Shown: one piece after another, positions 48,540 to 61,250 of the stretch | Position numbering within the stretch: position 1 is the first letter of the stretch | How the letters are laid out: each line of letters starts with the position of its first letter | Assembly: GCA_005406025.1 (NCBI GenBank) | Contig: BGZK01001000.1 | Span: 165,990-229,989 of the forward strand | Reading direction: 5' to 3' | DNA length: 64,000 nucleotides | DNA from: Eumeta japonica | Taxonomy: Eukaryota; Arthropoda; Insecta; Lepidoptera; Psychidae | The notes under the pieces: model-generated | Database searches by the model: none | The model's input: only the letters and a program-made list of their open reading frames with translations | Told to the model about the DNA's origin: nothing | Program-made: the position numbers and the translations under genes

Positions 48540-48990
48540 CATCACTGGCGCTACCAGCACGTCCGCTTCGCTAGCCCGGTACGCGCGACTTTCGCACAGC
48601 GAAGTCGATTCATAGCGTCCACCGACCACTGCTGCGATGCGTTCGCTTTAGTCACATGAATTTCGTGATTTTTATAAAACCCAGTCGATTATTGCAGTAA
48701 TCGAAATGTTCTAAATCCGCCATTCCACTACGGCGCATGCACATGCTTACTTAGTTTGTATATGAAACGTTTCATAGATCGTCTATTCTATTGCGATACA
48801 GTAACGAGTTTCACGCGATATGACGTCACTAACATACGCATGACCTGTTCTTATACGTCACCCACCACGAATCTATATTGCGTGTGGCTGTGCATTACAG
48901 TTGAATAGTTTATATACACCGGAGACTATTAAATGCGCGGCGTATTCAAGTACATCGCGCAGAACTGAAGCAGCCGCTTAATTCACATCT
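48540..48990. promoter_or_regulatory. CpG-rich promoter- or enhancer-like island with CRE palindrome
   Basis: CpG content rises sharply against the AT-rich surroundings. The region holds a full cAMP-response element TGACGTCA (48820-48827), ACGTCA half sites (for example 48856-48861) and TTTTATAAAACCC-like AT boxes. No coding frame is convincing. It may be a promoter or enhancer of the candidate gene starting at 41369 or of another gene outside the window. Confidence 0.35.
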
Positions 48991-49383
48991 AAACTAATTT
49001 ATTGGCCCACGCCTATTTCCTAGAAGGATAAGAAGACATCACAGAGCTCCACGTTTACGATTTATACATACCTTTTTTGCTTCGTTGGCATCCATCAATC
49101 TTTTCATGAAAAAGATTGATTTCGTTGGTTTCGAGTATTTGACAGGCACCCTTTTTATTGGATAAGTGCAGGAGTAGTAGACACATAGGTCGAAATAAGC
49201 AACTTCTGAATAGTGAAGGGTAACCAATATTTTTTCGATAGTAACGACATGTATACAGGATGAAAGTGCGTTAATAATATCTTTTTTTGAAATCGTGTTA
49301 ATTCTTTACGTGGTAAATATCAGAAAACAGAATCACATAAAGGTATCGAATAATCCAAAAGTTGACATATCAAAGTAATTTGC

Positions 49384-49423
49384 CCTCACCCTCTCACACC
49401 GAATTCGGTGTGAGAGGGTGAGG
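49384..49423. repeat. 40-bp perfect palindrome centred on GAATTC
   Basis: The 20 bases CCTCACCCTCTCACACCGAA are followed directly by their exact reverse complement, so there is no loop. The centre is an EcoRI site. Symmetry stops at both flanks (C at 49383, T at 49424). Its perfection implies a recent origin or an artefact. Confidence 0.9.
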
Positions 49424-50799
49424 TAGAGCGAAAGCGAAACTAGAAGAAGAGTGTCGGAAATCTGATTGTAAGTTCTGATTAATAATGATTTAATAATTAG
49501 AAAGTCAAAGTAAATTAAAACGAATTATGGGGTTTTACACTGCATGCAAAAATGGCTACACGGATTTAGATGAAATTTAGCATACAAATAGAACTTTTTC
49601 CGGATTATATGCATGATGTTTTATAAGTAGCTAGGTAATAATTATGTGTTTACAGTTTTAAGTGAACAAACTAACCAAATATAAATTCTCGTTTGCGCCA
49701 TTCTTTCTACCAGAACATATACCGCATTCACTCATACTTTTATTTCTTTCAAATATATATGCTTTCTGACATTCATTTCATGTTTCTTTTCTTGACGGAA
49801 TTGGTATTTTGTTTATCATCTTCTGTCATTCGTACTCAGGCGGCGTAAGAATTATTTAATCGTCGGCATAGGAAGGCATTTGACTGATAACTAACGCATT
49901 GTGAGCTTTTTGGTCAATAACTTGCCTGTGATGTTGAAAAATTGATCCATGATAAGGAAAAACTTTATCCGTATACCGCAGTCTTTTTCGTAATTCCAAT
50001 TTAACATTCACGATCCTACTATCAGTCTCTTTCACGTTCAGTTATAACTTTCGAAAACACTTTTCTAACGACGCTGAGGAGAGGAGGAGGAGTATTTTTC
50101 GCAAATCTGTCTCAAATCTCTACCTTTACAAAAGGAATTTTCCTTTTACCTGAGCGAATACCCTTTATAGCTGGCAAATGCTTGCTATTATGCTCCCACC
50201 ACCCCACAGCGTCTCTGACAAAATCCTTTTTGATATCCGATAGATTTTGCTACTTTAATAATATTGCAATATAACACTAACCGGGTTCGAGCATCAAAAA
50301 TAAATTAAAACAACCCTTATGAAAAAAAAAACGATGTGTATTACAACAATTTGAACTAATTGGACTTAACTTGTTAACTGATCACTAACAGAAAACTGTC
50401 AGCACTCGAACTACGGTAGACGTATACGCAAACCACTGATAGAGATGATAACAAGAAAATACTCTGAACAAGGTCATAACAATGTCATCCGTAATTATAA
50501 AAAAAAAAACAGACACTCTAAACATCTTACGTCTGATGTAAACAAAAAATATTCATTATAATTTAGAATATTCAAAATTAAAATCAAAAATTTATACGCG
50601 TAAATAATGTAAATAAGTACGCCCACACATTTCCACATAAATAAACGGAGTCCTATTCTGTTCTTTATACAAGAGAATTGTTTGTCTGCTATTTCATTAT
50701 TTCTTTTTTATGAGCATAGTTCGCCACATTGTCCCCATTTTAAAATGTATGCGTCCTGCATACATACGTCCGTTCCGGCATATTTAGCTAACCGATCCA

Positions 50800-52300
50800 C
50801 AGCAACAATCTTTGTAGTCCTTTTAGGATTACGTTCAATCGTTGCATTACGTCGTTAATTCGTGTAACCACTTTATAAGGTTCCTCTGATTTCATTTACA
50901 GGTTCAGCGACTTTTCCCAGGGTTGTGAACCACATCAGTGCTCCTTCATCAAATTTTGATTATCGTGTCAGTTGGTCGCAACAAGTCTTCTCGCTTTACT
51001 AACTAATTACTAGTTTTTAACTCCCTTTCATTAACAAGGTGATGAATATTGTTGATTCGCTTTCCGAGTGAGTCCTCATAGTCGGCTATGCATTGTTGTA
51101 TATAAGGGTAAATCAATCAATAGATCTGATGTTGTATGTAGCTTTCGATTCAGGATTACGAGAGTCGGGCTTTTATATGTGCTTTTATGTATTGTGGTTT
51201 TATAAGATAACAAGACCAAAGGTAAGCGCCGAGTCCAATCTTTTTGATGGTTTTCATCAAAAGATATCTCGCAAAAGGGATTTTTGGAGATGTCTTTCCG
51301 AAGTCGAGTTGAACCGTTCCGCCGCTTTGTAGAACTGTGGATGATATGTGACGACATTGTTTTATGGATATTTGGAATTCGTCATACTTCCTGAAAAAGT
51401 TGCAATTCGATGTTCCTCTCTTGATCGCTGTGAATTTTGATCTAAATCGGCAGAATAACTCGCTGACGAGTTTCAGCGTCATCTTTACTGTCTCTTAATT
51501 CGGTATAGCGAGTACTTCTATCTACTTTGTCAAGTAGTCTATGACGATAAGGATATTTTTGTTTTCGTTATTAGTAACAGAATTGGTCTAGCGAAATCGA
51601 CTGCTATCCGTTCCTGTGATACATCCACATTGTAAAACTTCAGTTGTTTCTTCTCCACAATCTGGGGTGCTTTCACAAATGCATAGATGGTACATTTCCT
51701 GCACCAAGATTTAACATTGTTGTGCCAGTTCACCCAATTGAAATATTGTCGACTTCATGTTCAATGTTTTTTTTTTAACCCCGTTGCCCAGGACACTTCG
51801 TTATAAAATGCTTCAAAGATGTCGTTCGCTTTTGTCTTGAGTATGGCTAACTGTAGGTGTACGTTCTTTCCATCCGTGGTCTTTTACTTTCTGTGTTAGT
51901 TCTTTGTGGACAGACTCAAATTTTCAGAAATTAGAATCCTTTGAAATCGGAGGAACCTCGCTATCACATGTTCGTAATCGTTCACATACTCGATATTCTT
52001 TCTAGTACGATGAAACCAAATCATCATATCTTGCTGGTTCTTATAAATGTCAGACCAATAAATATCGAAGGATTCGTACCTCATGGCATTAGACAGGTTA
52101 CGCATAAAACAAAATCAATTTCTATCTTTCATCAATTTGTAGGCGTCATTGATTTTAACATATATTCCTCCACACACATTCAGCCTATCGAAGCAAACCT
52201 GCCCAATCCGCGTGTCGCTCTTCTGGGGATTTGAGCGTGACTGGTGACGAATGTGCGAATGTGCAAACGAGCCTGTGGCTCTTCATACTCGATGCAGACA
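50800..52300 (-). pseudogene. Degenerate Ty3/Gypsy-type integrase region
   Basis: The minus strand reads, in order, NWHNNVKSWCRKC, QLKFYNVDVSQERIAVDFA, ELFCRFRS, LPLVLLSYKTTIHKSTYKSP, TLVILNRKL and, near 50860, SEEPYKVVTRINDV. This is the order of a Gypsy-type integrase: zinc-binding end, core, YR...T..TP..ilFGREL block, and C-terminal Y.V..RINDVVY segment. Frames change repeatedly and stops are frequent. No LTRs or other domains were located. Confidence 0.65.
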
Positions 52301-52309
52301 TTTTAAATT

Positions 52310-54400
52310 GAACCTGAAAAGAAAACTAAAATATAAGTAGGTATCTATTTTGTTAGTAATCTGTGGCAATGTCGATAGAATTTGTTTATAAAATTACAAA
52401 TAATTCTCATTATCGTTACATAAAAAATAAATACCGAGTGTCTTCTTATACTATTTGATTTATTAACTTGGGAAACCATAATTAGACACATTTTCAAGAT
52501 ACTTCATATTTCGGAATAATTGACGTGGAGCTAAAACAATAATTTCATATAGTTTTTTATATCGTAACTACGTGGGAGTCGGTTAAGTAATTTAAATAAA
52601 TAATATTTTACACTCAAAATTTTTTTTATGGCAATCTTTTTGTTATATCTACTTATTGTATTAACTTATATAAAATATTACTGAATGTTTGAGCTTAATT
52701 AAATTTTAATTCGTATTACATAATTGCCTATGTAGACACAAAGAGAACTTTTCATGGTGAATTTTCGATCAACTTAGAAGTCGCCGATGAGGATGCGCGC
52801 GTGAGAAACGAAAAGGTCGATCGCCTCGTCTCGGACCTCCCTTGAATATCAAGGGAATAATACGTATTCAACTTCTGTACACGACGTGAATGTGGGATTC
52901 GCTTTGATGTATGTTATTACATACGAAATAAACGATCAGCTAGATGTGTACATTAATATAGTTCGGTTGAAAAAAGCGTATTCGAATACGAGTAAGTCCG
53001 ATGCCCGGACACGAAATTATCGAAATCGTGATCGAAACTGCGTCTGTTCATCGATTAAGAGCTCGCAGAATTCCTTTGATTAAAACACAGTTTTGTTTTC
53101 ATTTTTTTATAGATATGTTTAGGTAACATATAATTCTGACAGTTACTTACTTATATAACTTTCGCATTCGTTTTTAGAGGAAAATACTTTATCCATTTGC
53201 ACATTGCGTATTTGATAAATGCTTAATTGTAGTTAACTTAAATATTTAATGCGTCAGTTGATCAGGGAAAATCTTTCTTTTTTTTTTGTATTATCACAAA
53301 TAATCGCAGTCCGTCTTCGTTCTGCGCTTAGAACTTAGATATAATTATTAGTAATTAAAACTGGCTAAAGTCAAGTTAATTTCTATTTAATAAATACTAA
53401 AATAAAAATGCAATATGATTCATAATTAATTAAAATATAAATAATTTTGTGTCTGTACAAGGGTTAGTCCATGATCACGTGAGTTTATTTTAGCTGTTGT
53501 TTGGACTCCCTTTTTTTAGATGATTTTTAGTGAGCCTACAATTTAATATAACGTCTATTTTTTTTGCAAAATATATTAGATATTTTTTAGATTGTACAAA
53601 AGTTACACAAAAATGTAGTAATGCCTTTAGAAATTACTAGTATCGCTTTGCGGTTAAATGTTACAAAAAAAATTGGCCAATAAGATTGTTTTGAAATGTA
53701 TTATATATTTGTCATTTCTATATAGTCACATTTGCAAAAATTACGAGCAAAATGACCTTTTTGTTTTTGCTTAGTGCGTGAAAAAAGTACAATTGATTCA
53801 CTTTACAACGAAACGTGATGATTCCTAAATATTTCCAAACCCTATTCGAGTATGGCTTAGTTAATAAATCTGTGACCCCTCGACGCTTCGAATGCTGATG
53901 TAGATTTAGAGTTATATTAAATTCGAATATCTATCACGAATTTGTGCCGATTAAGGCAACATTCTTAACAAACAGGTCCACGATTCGCATTAGGTAGTTA
54001 CTCCCACGCGTTCTGGATTCCTGGTAGACAAGTAGGTAGGTACTCGGTGGTTATAGCAACTGTGGTATCTAACTAATATACACGCACGATTGCGTATTCA
54101 GAGCCTTCTTAGAATCATTCCAATTCGCATATTAATATTGTCAAAATTTATCGACATCTTAAAAACGTGTATTCGAGTCAATAAAGTGGATAGCGGTAGT
54201 GTACCAAAAAGATTTATGTTTCTATGTACCCACCTTTAATAAGGTATGATGTAGCGGTTTTAGAGAAAATTGTATGCCATGGAGTAACTTCGACAGTTTT
54301 TTTTTTTTAGTTTCTTTTATTCTAACCATGTCGAAGTTCGATAACGGATAAAGTCGTTACATTCTTCCTTTTTCTTCGACGTTTAAAGTAAAAAGAGTGT
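52310..54400. other. Noncoding stretch, no gene seen
   Basis: Mostly AT-rich, with a CpG-richer patch near 52770-53070. The frame at 52886-53083 (ending DARTRNYRNRDRNCVCS) lacks splice context and family signals. Probably intergenic or a long intron. Confidence 0.5.
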
Positions 54401-54404
54401 TGTA

Positions 54405-55112
54405 AAAAACCGGCCAAGTGCGTGTCGGGCCACGCGCAGTGTAAGGTTCCGTGGTTGCTGGTCACTACGTGCGGACTTGAAGGGGCTTTTGTTTGACACT
54501 ATGTACCTATTAACCGAGTTAGTTTACGGTTTAACGGCTATTGGTCCAACGACGGGCCCGCTCGCATACGACGGGTGTTAGGATGCTACGGATTTTATAT
54601 TTTCATAATTTTACATGGTTCATAAACTTCTATTTTCTACGTATTTTACAAAACCGACAACGTCATCTCAGTAATTTTCAATGGAATTTGTAGGAAATTT
54701 TGCTTTTTACTTTTTTAACTGCAGTTCATAAATAAGTCGACTATTTGGGGTAGAACATTTGACTAACAAAAATTTGCTTTTTTAAAACTTTATAAATTCA
54801 CAAACGGAATCCTAAATACAAAAATAGTTTTCGCGGACTCAACGTTTTCGAATTAGTTATCTAGCGATACCCCACACAATGATAGACGACAAAAAAAAAA
54901 CTTATCCTACTTTACGTATACGGGAGGTACCCTAAAATTTTTTTTAAGATTTTATTTTACCATTTTGTCTACGTGATTATGTTTACACCCATACTAAATT
55001 ACAGATTTCTAGTATTGAGACTCTTAAAAGTAAGCCGCGGACGTACACGCAGACGGACGGACGGACATTGCGAAAGTATAAGGGTTCCTTGTTGACTACG
55101 AAACCCTACAAA
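54405..55112 (+). repeat. Widespread lepidopteran repeat (CCGGCCAAGTGCG ... AAACCCTA)
   Basis: The left end AAAAAACCGGCCAAGTGCGT followed by GTCGGGCCACGCGC, and the right end with ACGGACGGACGGACATTGCG, TATAAGGGTTCC and GAAACCCTA, are the familiar termini of an abundant repeat in moths and butterflies. Its class is not clear to me. It lacks a coding frame. Confidence 0.6.
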
Positions 55113-56059
55113 TTATTGGTGACCTAAAATATAATGAATGTCATTTGTATGAACAGTGACGGCCGAGCGGTCAGAGTTGGCTAAACAATACAAATTTAAT
55201 CCCTGCAGACCGAGACGAGCGGTAAATTGTTTCTATTTCTACAAAAGTTAACGCAACGAGTTATCCGATATTCGTCTGCTATAATTGAATTTCGGTTCTC
55301 TGGATCTAAGAGGATACATGTATGGGATTGATATTAGCCTACGAAATGTCACGTGAGCTAGAAAAGCGAAAGTTTAATTTTTTTAGGCAAATATCGGACA
55401 CGTTAAAACGTTAGCATTTGTAGAAAGAAGAACTATTTGCCGTTTGTCTCGGCTTGCTGGTTACTGCTAAACCAACCGATGAGTTCTCAACTTAAATATT
55501 ATTAAAAAAATTTTCGCTTGTCTCTGAAACCATGTCGAGTCATCGATCTCTCTGGATATCTATGAGTATTCTAGGATAAGATGCAGTGTTGATCGTCAGT
55601 TTTAATATAAATATAAATAGTTCAAATTAAAAAAAAAAAAAAAATGAAAATAAATAGTTCAAATTTTATTTATTTATTACGCTAGAAAATATTCGCGCAC
55701 GTCTTGTTAGGACAGATATTTCCAAATGGTGACGTGCTCGTCTCGCTCGACACTATTAACTACAGTTCCGATCTCAATGTTATATATGAATCTAATTTGC
55801 AACGAGACGTATAATTCTGGAAAGTTCAGGAGATTGTACACATAAACGCAATTGTATGACAGTGAAAGTCAAACTGTTTCATCGACCTGTCGTATGTCAC
55901 TGATTTCATTTCAGGTCGGGTTTAAGAAAATAGATGTTCAACGAAATTAATAAACTACAATCGTCCACTTTTACGTTTGGCTGTGATGTGATTGATATGC
56001 GTAATGTATGCAATTTAATATGACCATGATTAAAAGATTTCAACACGACTGAAAACTTT

Positions 56060-56270
56060 TAGGCGATCGATGTCCCGCCCCCCGCGCGCCTCCTTTCACG
56101 TTTCACCCCCCTTACTAAATGCCTTTTCTTGAGCCGAAAGTCATAAAACCGTAAAGCTGGTCCTTTATCACGCTGAATCGATTCGAGACGCGGCCGCCTC
56201 GTACGCCGCAGGCTTATCTCCGGGTCAGTGGCGCCTCGAGATGGGGGGCAATGAAGTCGCTCGTGTAAGT
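56060..56270 (+). promoter_or_regulatory. GC-rich promoter-like region with initiator, ATG and splice donor
   Basis: A GC-rich island (CCGCCCCCCGCGCGCCTCC, GACGCGGCCGCCTCGTACGC) precedes TCAGT at 56225-56229, a fit to the arthropod initiator. An ATG at 56241 has favourable context (GAGATGG). It opens eight codons (MGGNEVAR) ending at a perfect donor CGT|GTAAGT at 56264/56265. This may be a short first coding exon of a plus-strand gene, but no next exon is recognised. Confidence 0.35.
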
Positions 56271-57039
56271 CCCCCCTTTTGCGACCTTAGACCGTGTACG
56301 TTACGCGCCCAGCGATGACTCAGTGCCTACATCTATCTCGGTTATTATTGTGGTGCTGTATTTAGTGGTCCGTCGGTGTAAACTGCCTTGGACCTGTTCG
56401 GATATTTTGATATATTTCAGTTTTATTCTGGGATGTTTTATTATTGTATGGTTATTTATTACACCCATGTTGTTTGAAAATTTATTTAAATATATATATG
56501 TATAAACCTAATTGCCTTTTTATCTAGTTTTCAGTTTTCATGTACCACTTGAGATTTCGTATTGATAAAAGTATATAAAATTGATGAAATGGAAAATGGA
56601 GCAGTTTTAACTGTTTTGATTTTCGATTTGTGTTCGGATGTATCTAAACGAAACTGGCTGTAAACATGACGTATTTTTCTCCTTTCCACTATTAATCGAA
56701 ATGGCCACGCGCGAAATGTTCTGATTTACCGATAATTAATTATCGTGTGCTATTAAACTTATCTATTCCACGAAATGCAAAATAAATTGCGTTATGGTCA
56801 AATATCCAATTACTTTGGTTAAAAACTAATACTGTCTTGTAGGTGCGTTACATCTATCAGATTATAAGCTTGCTTTCCACTTTTCCAAACCAGCTTATTA
56901 TTTGTTAGCATTCAGTTGAAGTGACGAGAGAAAAAAAAGAGAGATAGAGGAAGAAATTTCACCGTTCTAGTCGATAGCTCGTTGGTTATGAGCTTCCTTA
57001 TGGCTTTTCGTTATCGCCTTCGATTTTGAAAATAGCGTC

Positions 57040-57120
57040 CGAGGCGCGATTCGGCGACCGCCCGCGCCCGCGCGTGGTCGACCTCGGCCGGGTGCCGCGC
57101 CGACGGCCGCGTGAGCACTT
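57040..57120. promoter_or_regulatory. CpG island-like patch
   Basis: About 80 bp of very high GC content (CGCCCGCGCCCGCGCGTGGT, GGGTGCCGCGCCGACGGCCG) in an AT-rich setting. No coding frame is supported. Confidence 0.3.
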
Positions 57121-57579
57121 AGCGAGCTTTTACCTTGTGCAACAAAGTTAAAGGGGTCCGATTCTTGCTAGATGAGAGACTATTAGGGGACGTCGACGTA
57201 AATTAGTCTAAGGAATTACAGAGTTTGATGTATGAAACCATACTTATTTTGTGTTCTACTGGAATTTATTATATTTTTTTATTGTTTCGTTTACGCGGTC
57301 TACATTAGTTAATATGCAAAAATTTAAATTAAGATGAAACGGACAGTATGCAATCTGAATTTTTATGTTTTACTAAAATTGTTTAATCCAAAATGCTTAT
57401 GGGATCCCTAAGATGGCTTTGATTAGTTGTCTGTGTAACACTTTTTCATTTAAATTAAATAAATTAACTTTGATCAACAGACAGAAACAAGCAATCGATA
57501 ACGGGTCAGTCACACAGTCTTTCTATGAAAAATTCTCCAGATCTCGAAATCAGGATACTATTTTAGAATAATATGTGAG

Positions 57580-57730
57580 CAGTGTAGCCGCCTGGTCAGC
57601 GCGTTGCGCTAGGGTCGGAAGGTAACGAGTTAGATCTGAAGTGCGCAAATCGACCAATGAGTTTTTAACTTCAAGTAATATTCGACTCTGGTATCTCAGG
57701 GAGCACTTTAAGCCGTCCGTGTCGGACGTT
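57580..57730 (+). mobile_element. tRNA-derived SINE head
   Basis: GTGTAGCCGCCTGGTCAGCG (A-box-like) is followed by CGTTGCGCTAGGGTCGGAAG, GTAACGAGTTAGATC (B-box position) and AGGGAGCACTTTAAGCCGTC. This matches an abundant lepidopteran SINE with GTTGCGCTAGGGTCGGAAGG and GGAGCACGTTAAGCCGTCGG. The open frame on the minus strand here is part of the repeat. Confidence 0.6.
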
Positions 57731-58501
57731 GCCACTCCGCCGGCGACAAAGGTCGTTGACAGTTTACCGAACCGCACTCGGATAGCGTGGAGGCACAAAA
57801 TAAATACACCCAGAAGGTCTTCCTGCGTCTACAGTACAACGCACGAAATTCTGCCGCTATGAAGTTAATCATGAAATCATCGCAATGGCGTAAAATAGGA
57901 ACGCGGCGGAGAAAAAAGAAGGGTGGGGCAGCGTAATACCTGCCTGCGCATTACGTCATTGGTGGCAATTTGTAGGCAACAATTTTGGTGCGTTGTAGTT
58001 TTCTCGATTTTAGTCCATTACTCTCAACAGAGTGCTTAGGTTTGGACATTCCGATTTTTGTAGAATTATATTTTAACATTTGTTTTTTCCTTTCTATTAA
58101 AACATTATTTTATAAGTTATTAGAAGATAAATAACCTTATTAATAAAAATAGTTGTTCTAAGATACTTCTAAAAAGATAAAAATATATTTGTCAGAAAAA
58201 TAAATCTATATGGATAAAGGAGGCATTGTCAACAATTGCGGCAATAATTATCTTTTATTTTGTATTGTTATTGTTTATATTGTATTTTAGGGTACAACAA
58301 ATTCTCATTCTTAAATAAAGTTTTCTGCCGTAGACCATTGAAGAACAGACATAGAAAAGGATAGGTTTTGTATTATTTTAAGAGACATTTTAAAATTTGA
58401 TAATTTACATAGTTTACTTAAAGGAACTGCACAATTAGCTCTCTATTAATTCAACAAATCGTACAAAGTGTGGAACACATTATTACTTAAATTAAGATTA
58501 A

Positions 58502-58536
58502 ATTGCACGCCTCACAAGCGGAGCGTTGAGGTGGTG
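58502..58536. repeat. 35-nt dispersed repeat, copy 1
   Basis: Reads ATTGCACGCCTCACAAGCGG then AGCGTTGAGGTGGTG. It is GC-rich in an AT-rich setting and recurs at 58920-58954 with one difference. Confidence 0.85.
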
Positions 58537-58919
58537 CTCTACTCTCCACATGTCAAAAAGCCCAGTCTTTCGAAACTTGAAGGACTTTTTTTTACTAATA
58601 TAACACTTACAGGGCACTAATATGAGTGCACTAATATCAAGTTAAATAATCTGTCTAGCACATATGGTATATTTTATAAATAATTATTTTGTTTAATATA
58701 GTAAATAATAACATTAAAATTAATCATTGTTGGACGTCCGTCAGTCTGTGTTTATGGATCCATGTATGTGGCAGAGAAATTAGTCGAAAAATGTATCTTA
58801 CCGGAATACTTTTTTTTTTATTATATAAAGTTATACCCCGTGCGGATTCCTAGTTAATATTAGCGTTCTAGGTACTGTCGTTTAATTATAATTTACAAAA
58901 AACTAAAAAACGACTGTGT

Positions 58920-58954
58920 ATTGCACGCCTCACAATCGGAGCGTTGAGGTGGTG
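58920..58954. repeat. 35-nt dispersed repeat, copy 2
   Basis: Reads ATTGCACGCCTCACAATCGG then AGCGTTGAGGTGGTG, 34 of 35 identical to the copy 418 bp upstream. A partial inverted match (GTGAGGCGTGCA) occurs near 59141-59152. Confidence 0.85.
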
Positions 58955-58959
58955 TTTGT

Positions 58960-61250
58960 ATATCTACATTTATATACTAATGAAGATTAGCCTTAAGCCA
59001 TATGTAAAAAGTTGAGATCAGCGCATGCGCCATTATAAATATTTCACGAAATGGCGCGAAATTTGAATTTGATAAATCTTTTTTTGAAATTTCATTATCA
59101 AAAACTATCGAATATTTTTATTTTAGAAGTTAATGACCGCGGTGAGGCGTGCACTTTTGGATTTTCCATTTTTTTTTGTCTATTTACCCATAAAAACTGT
59201 TCGAAAACTCTTACTATCCCGTTAGTATTGTACATTGATAATAGAAGTTTTGAAAAAGTATTTTTTGTGTTTTCGATCTAACAATGTTAAAATAGAGTTG
59301 GTATTAAAATGACATTCGCATACACTGTAATGGAGGGAGGGCTTATCATTTAAATTTTCTCTTTGAATACACTTGAAGCAAAATGTTAGTCTGAAAAATC
59401 AGAACATTAATTAATATTTTTTTAGTTACTTACTAATAATACGCGGGTGAAGTCGGGGAAAATTCATAAAATAAGCACTTTCGACCTCGAAAAGTGTATT
59501 ATATATAGAAAATAGTGCTTTTGGAATATTTCATATTAATGAGAGATGTTTCATAAAAAGACATCGAACTCAGACTACTGTTTTTCAAGATTAAGTATCT
59601 CTTACACCCAAAGAAAGTTTCGTTATTCATTATGTTAATATAGACAGTATAGCGTAGATTATATTATTTTTATATCACCTATCCATGCAAATAAAGCCAT
59701 ACATTCAGTTTAGGTGCAACGTGCAACGCTAATATTTGTAGGAATTGAGTTTAAATGTCTATATAATAAAAAAAATCATGAAATGTTTTTTTATTATTAT
59801 TAAATCTCTCTCTCTATGTCAACAGCTATCGAAAAAGAAGTAAATTCACTACTTATAGTAGTCAGCCGTTTTGTTATTTAAAAAAAATATATGTAGTATT
59901 ATTTACTACTATCTCTCGAGCGAGCCAGGCGCAACTGACTTGACATCTTTAACACGGTTTGAGAATCCTTTGTTGAGCGGACCTTCTGGGCTTACTTATT
60001 TTGCGGTGGAGGGCTTAAGGTTCTGAATCCCTTTATTCGAGACAGATTGCGGAGTGTGCTCTCGTCGTGGGGTGACAATAACGTATTGTCGATTATAAGG
60101 TACTAAAGCATACGGAGTAACCGTGCAGAAGCCTCTATGGTAATAATTTTACTCATAATAAGAGATTAACATCGTCTTACCGGATACTACGTGACCAGAA
60201 TCGAGATGTCTCCATCTTGTCAGCTATAACGGTTAATATATACTGTCGATTCGTTATCCTTTATTGTGCGTTTATGAATAGGTACCTACCTTACAAAGAT
60301 TGTTTTCATGCACGTGACCAATAATACAATATGTAGAACTAAAACCTTGTAATAAGGGGAAACCTTCAAACTGTCAGAGGTGAATCCATAGGGCCGTATG
60401 AAAGGGTAATAAATACATTTTAAGTGTAGGAATAAACTTGTATATTGAAGAATTATGTGATGCATACTATAACTATATTAATGCGATATACGTAATATTA
60501 TGGATTAAATCTTTGTTATGGAAACTTTTTTGATATCTTATTTTTATATAGTGATTTTCTTGTGCAACTCGATTCCGTTTTATACTTAATCATTGGAATT
60601 AATAGAATGCTATTAAACACCGAATCTTTATGGTATTTCGAATATAAACTAAGGTTACTTCCATCTGTAGGGAGGAAAGATTATATTTATTTTGTGCGTA
60701 AACGTACGAGTTGTCCAATAAGTAATGAGACATATTTTAATTTGAAGTATTGTATAATTAAAAGAAGTTGCACTAATTTGCTTAATTATATATTTTATAA
60801 CTGTATTTATATAAAATCATTTATTTTAATTCGAAAACTTTATTGTAACCATTTTTACAGTTTTCTGAAAGAATCAATGTTAAGCACACGTAATTATGGT
60901 TATCTTTACAATGCTCGGATGTAAATCACGTTGTAAAGAAAACTCAGTGTAAATACCATTGAAATGTGTTGCTATACGTAATGTATTAGCTGTATCATAA
61001 AAGTTTGGTCCATAAATCGATTGTAAAAAAAAAATCGATTGTAAATTATCTAATTTAATCACATTAACGCTCTTAATATATTCGAATTTACTTTAAATTA
61101 ACAGTAAATATTTGAATTTCTGTTACTTGGAACTTTACTTTTATAAATATGATACTGTATCTCGGTAGGTACTCTCTGTCATCTATAGAGATCAATCACT
61201 ATTTGAGCTAGGTATATACTTATACACATTCACGTTACATTTCCTTTTTG
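58960..61250. other. Noncoding stretch, no gene seen
   Basis: AT-rich, with open frames at 59051-59281 and 60562-60924 that are rich in Ile, Tyr, Leu and Asn and lack motifs. A (CT)n run is near 59807-59815. Likely intronic or intergenic. Confidence 0.5.

Noticed and set aside
55147..55230. tRNA-like GACGGCCGAGCGGTCAGAG segment
   Set aside because: Resembles the head of a tRNA-derived SINE, but no complete cloverleaf or B box is evident, so neither a tRNA nor a SINE is called.
56323..56505. 60-codon hydrophobic frame
   Set aside because: Ile/Phe/Leu content reflects AT-rich DNA; no splice signals link it to the candidate exon at 56241.
57641..57862. Overlapping frames on both strands
   Set aside because: They lie largely in a tRNA-derived SINE and its tail.
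60562..60924. 120-codon plus-strand frame
   Set aside because: Composition is that of translated AT-rich DNA (Ile, Tyr, Leu, Asn) and there is no motif.
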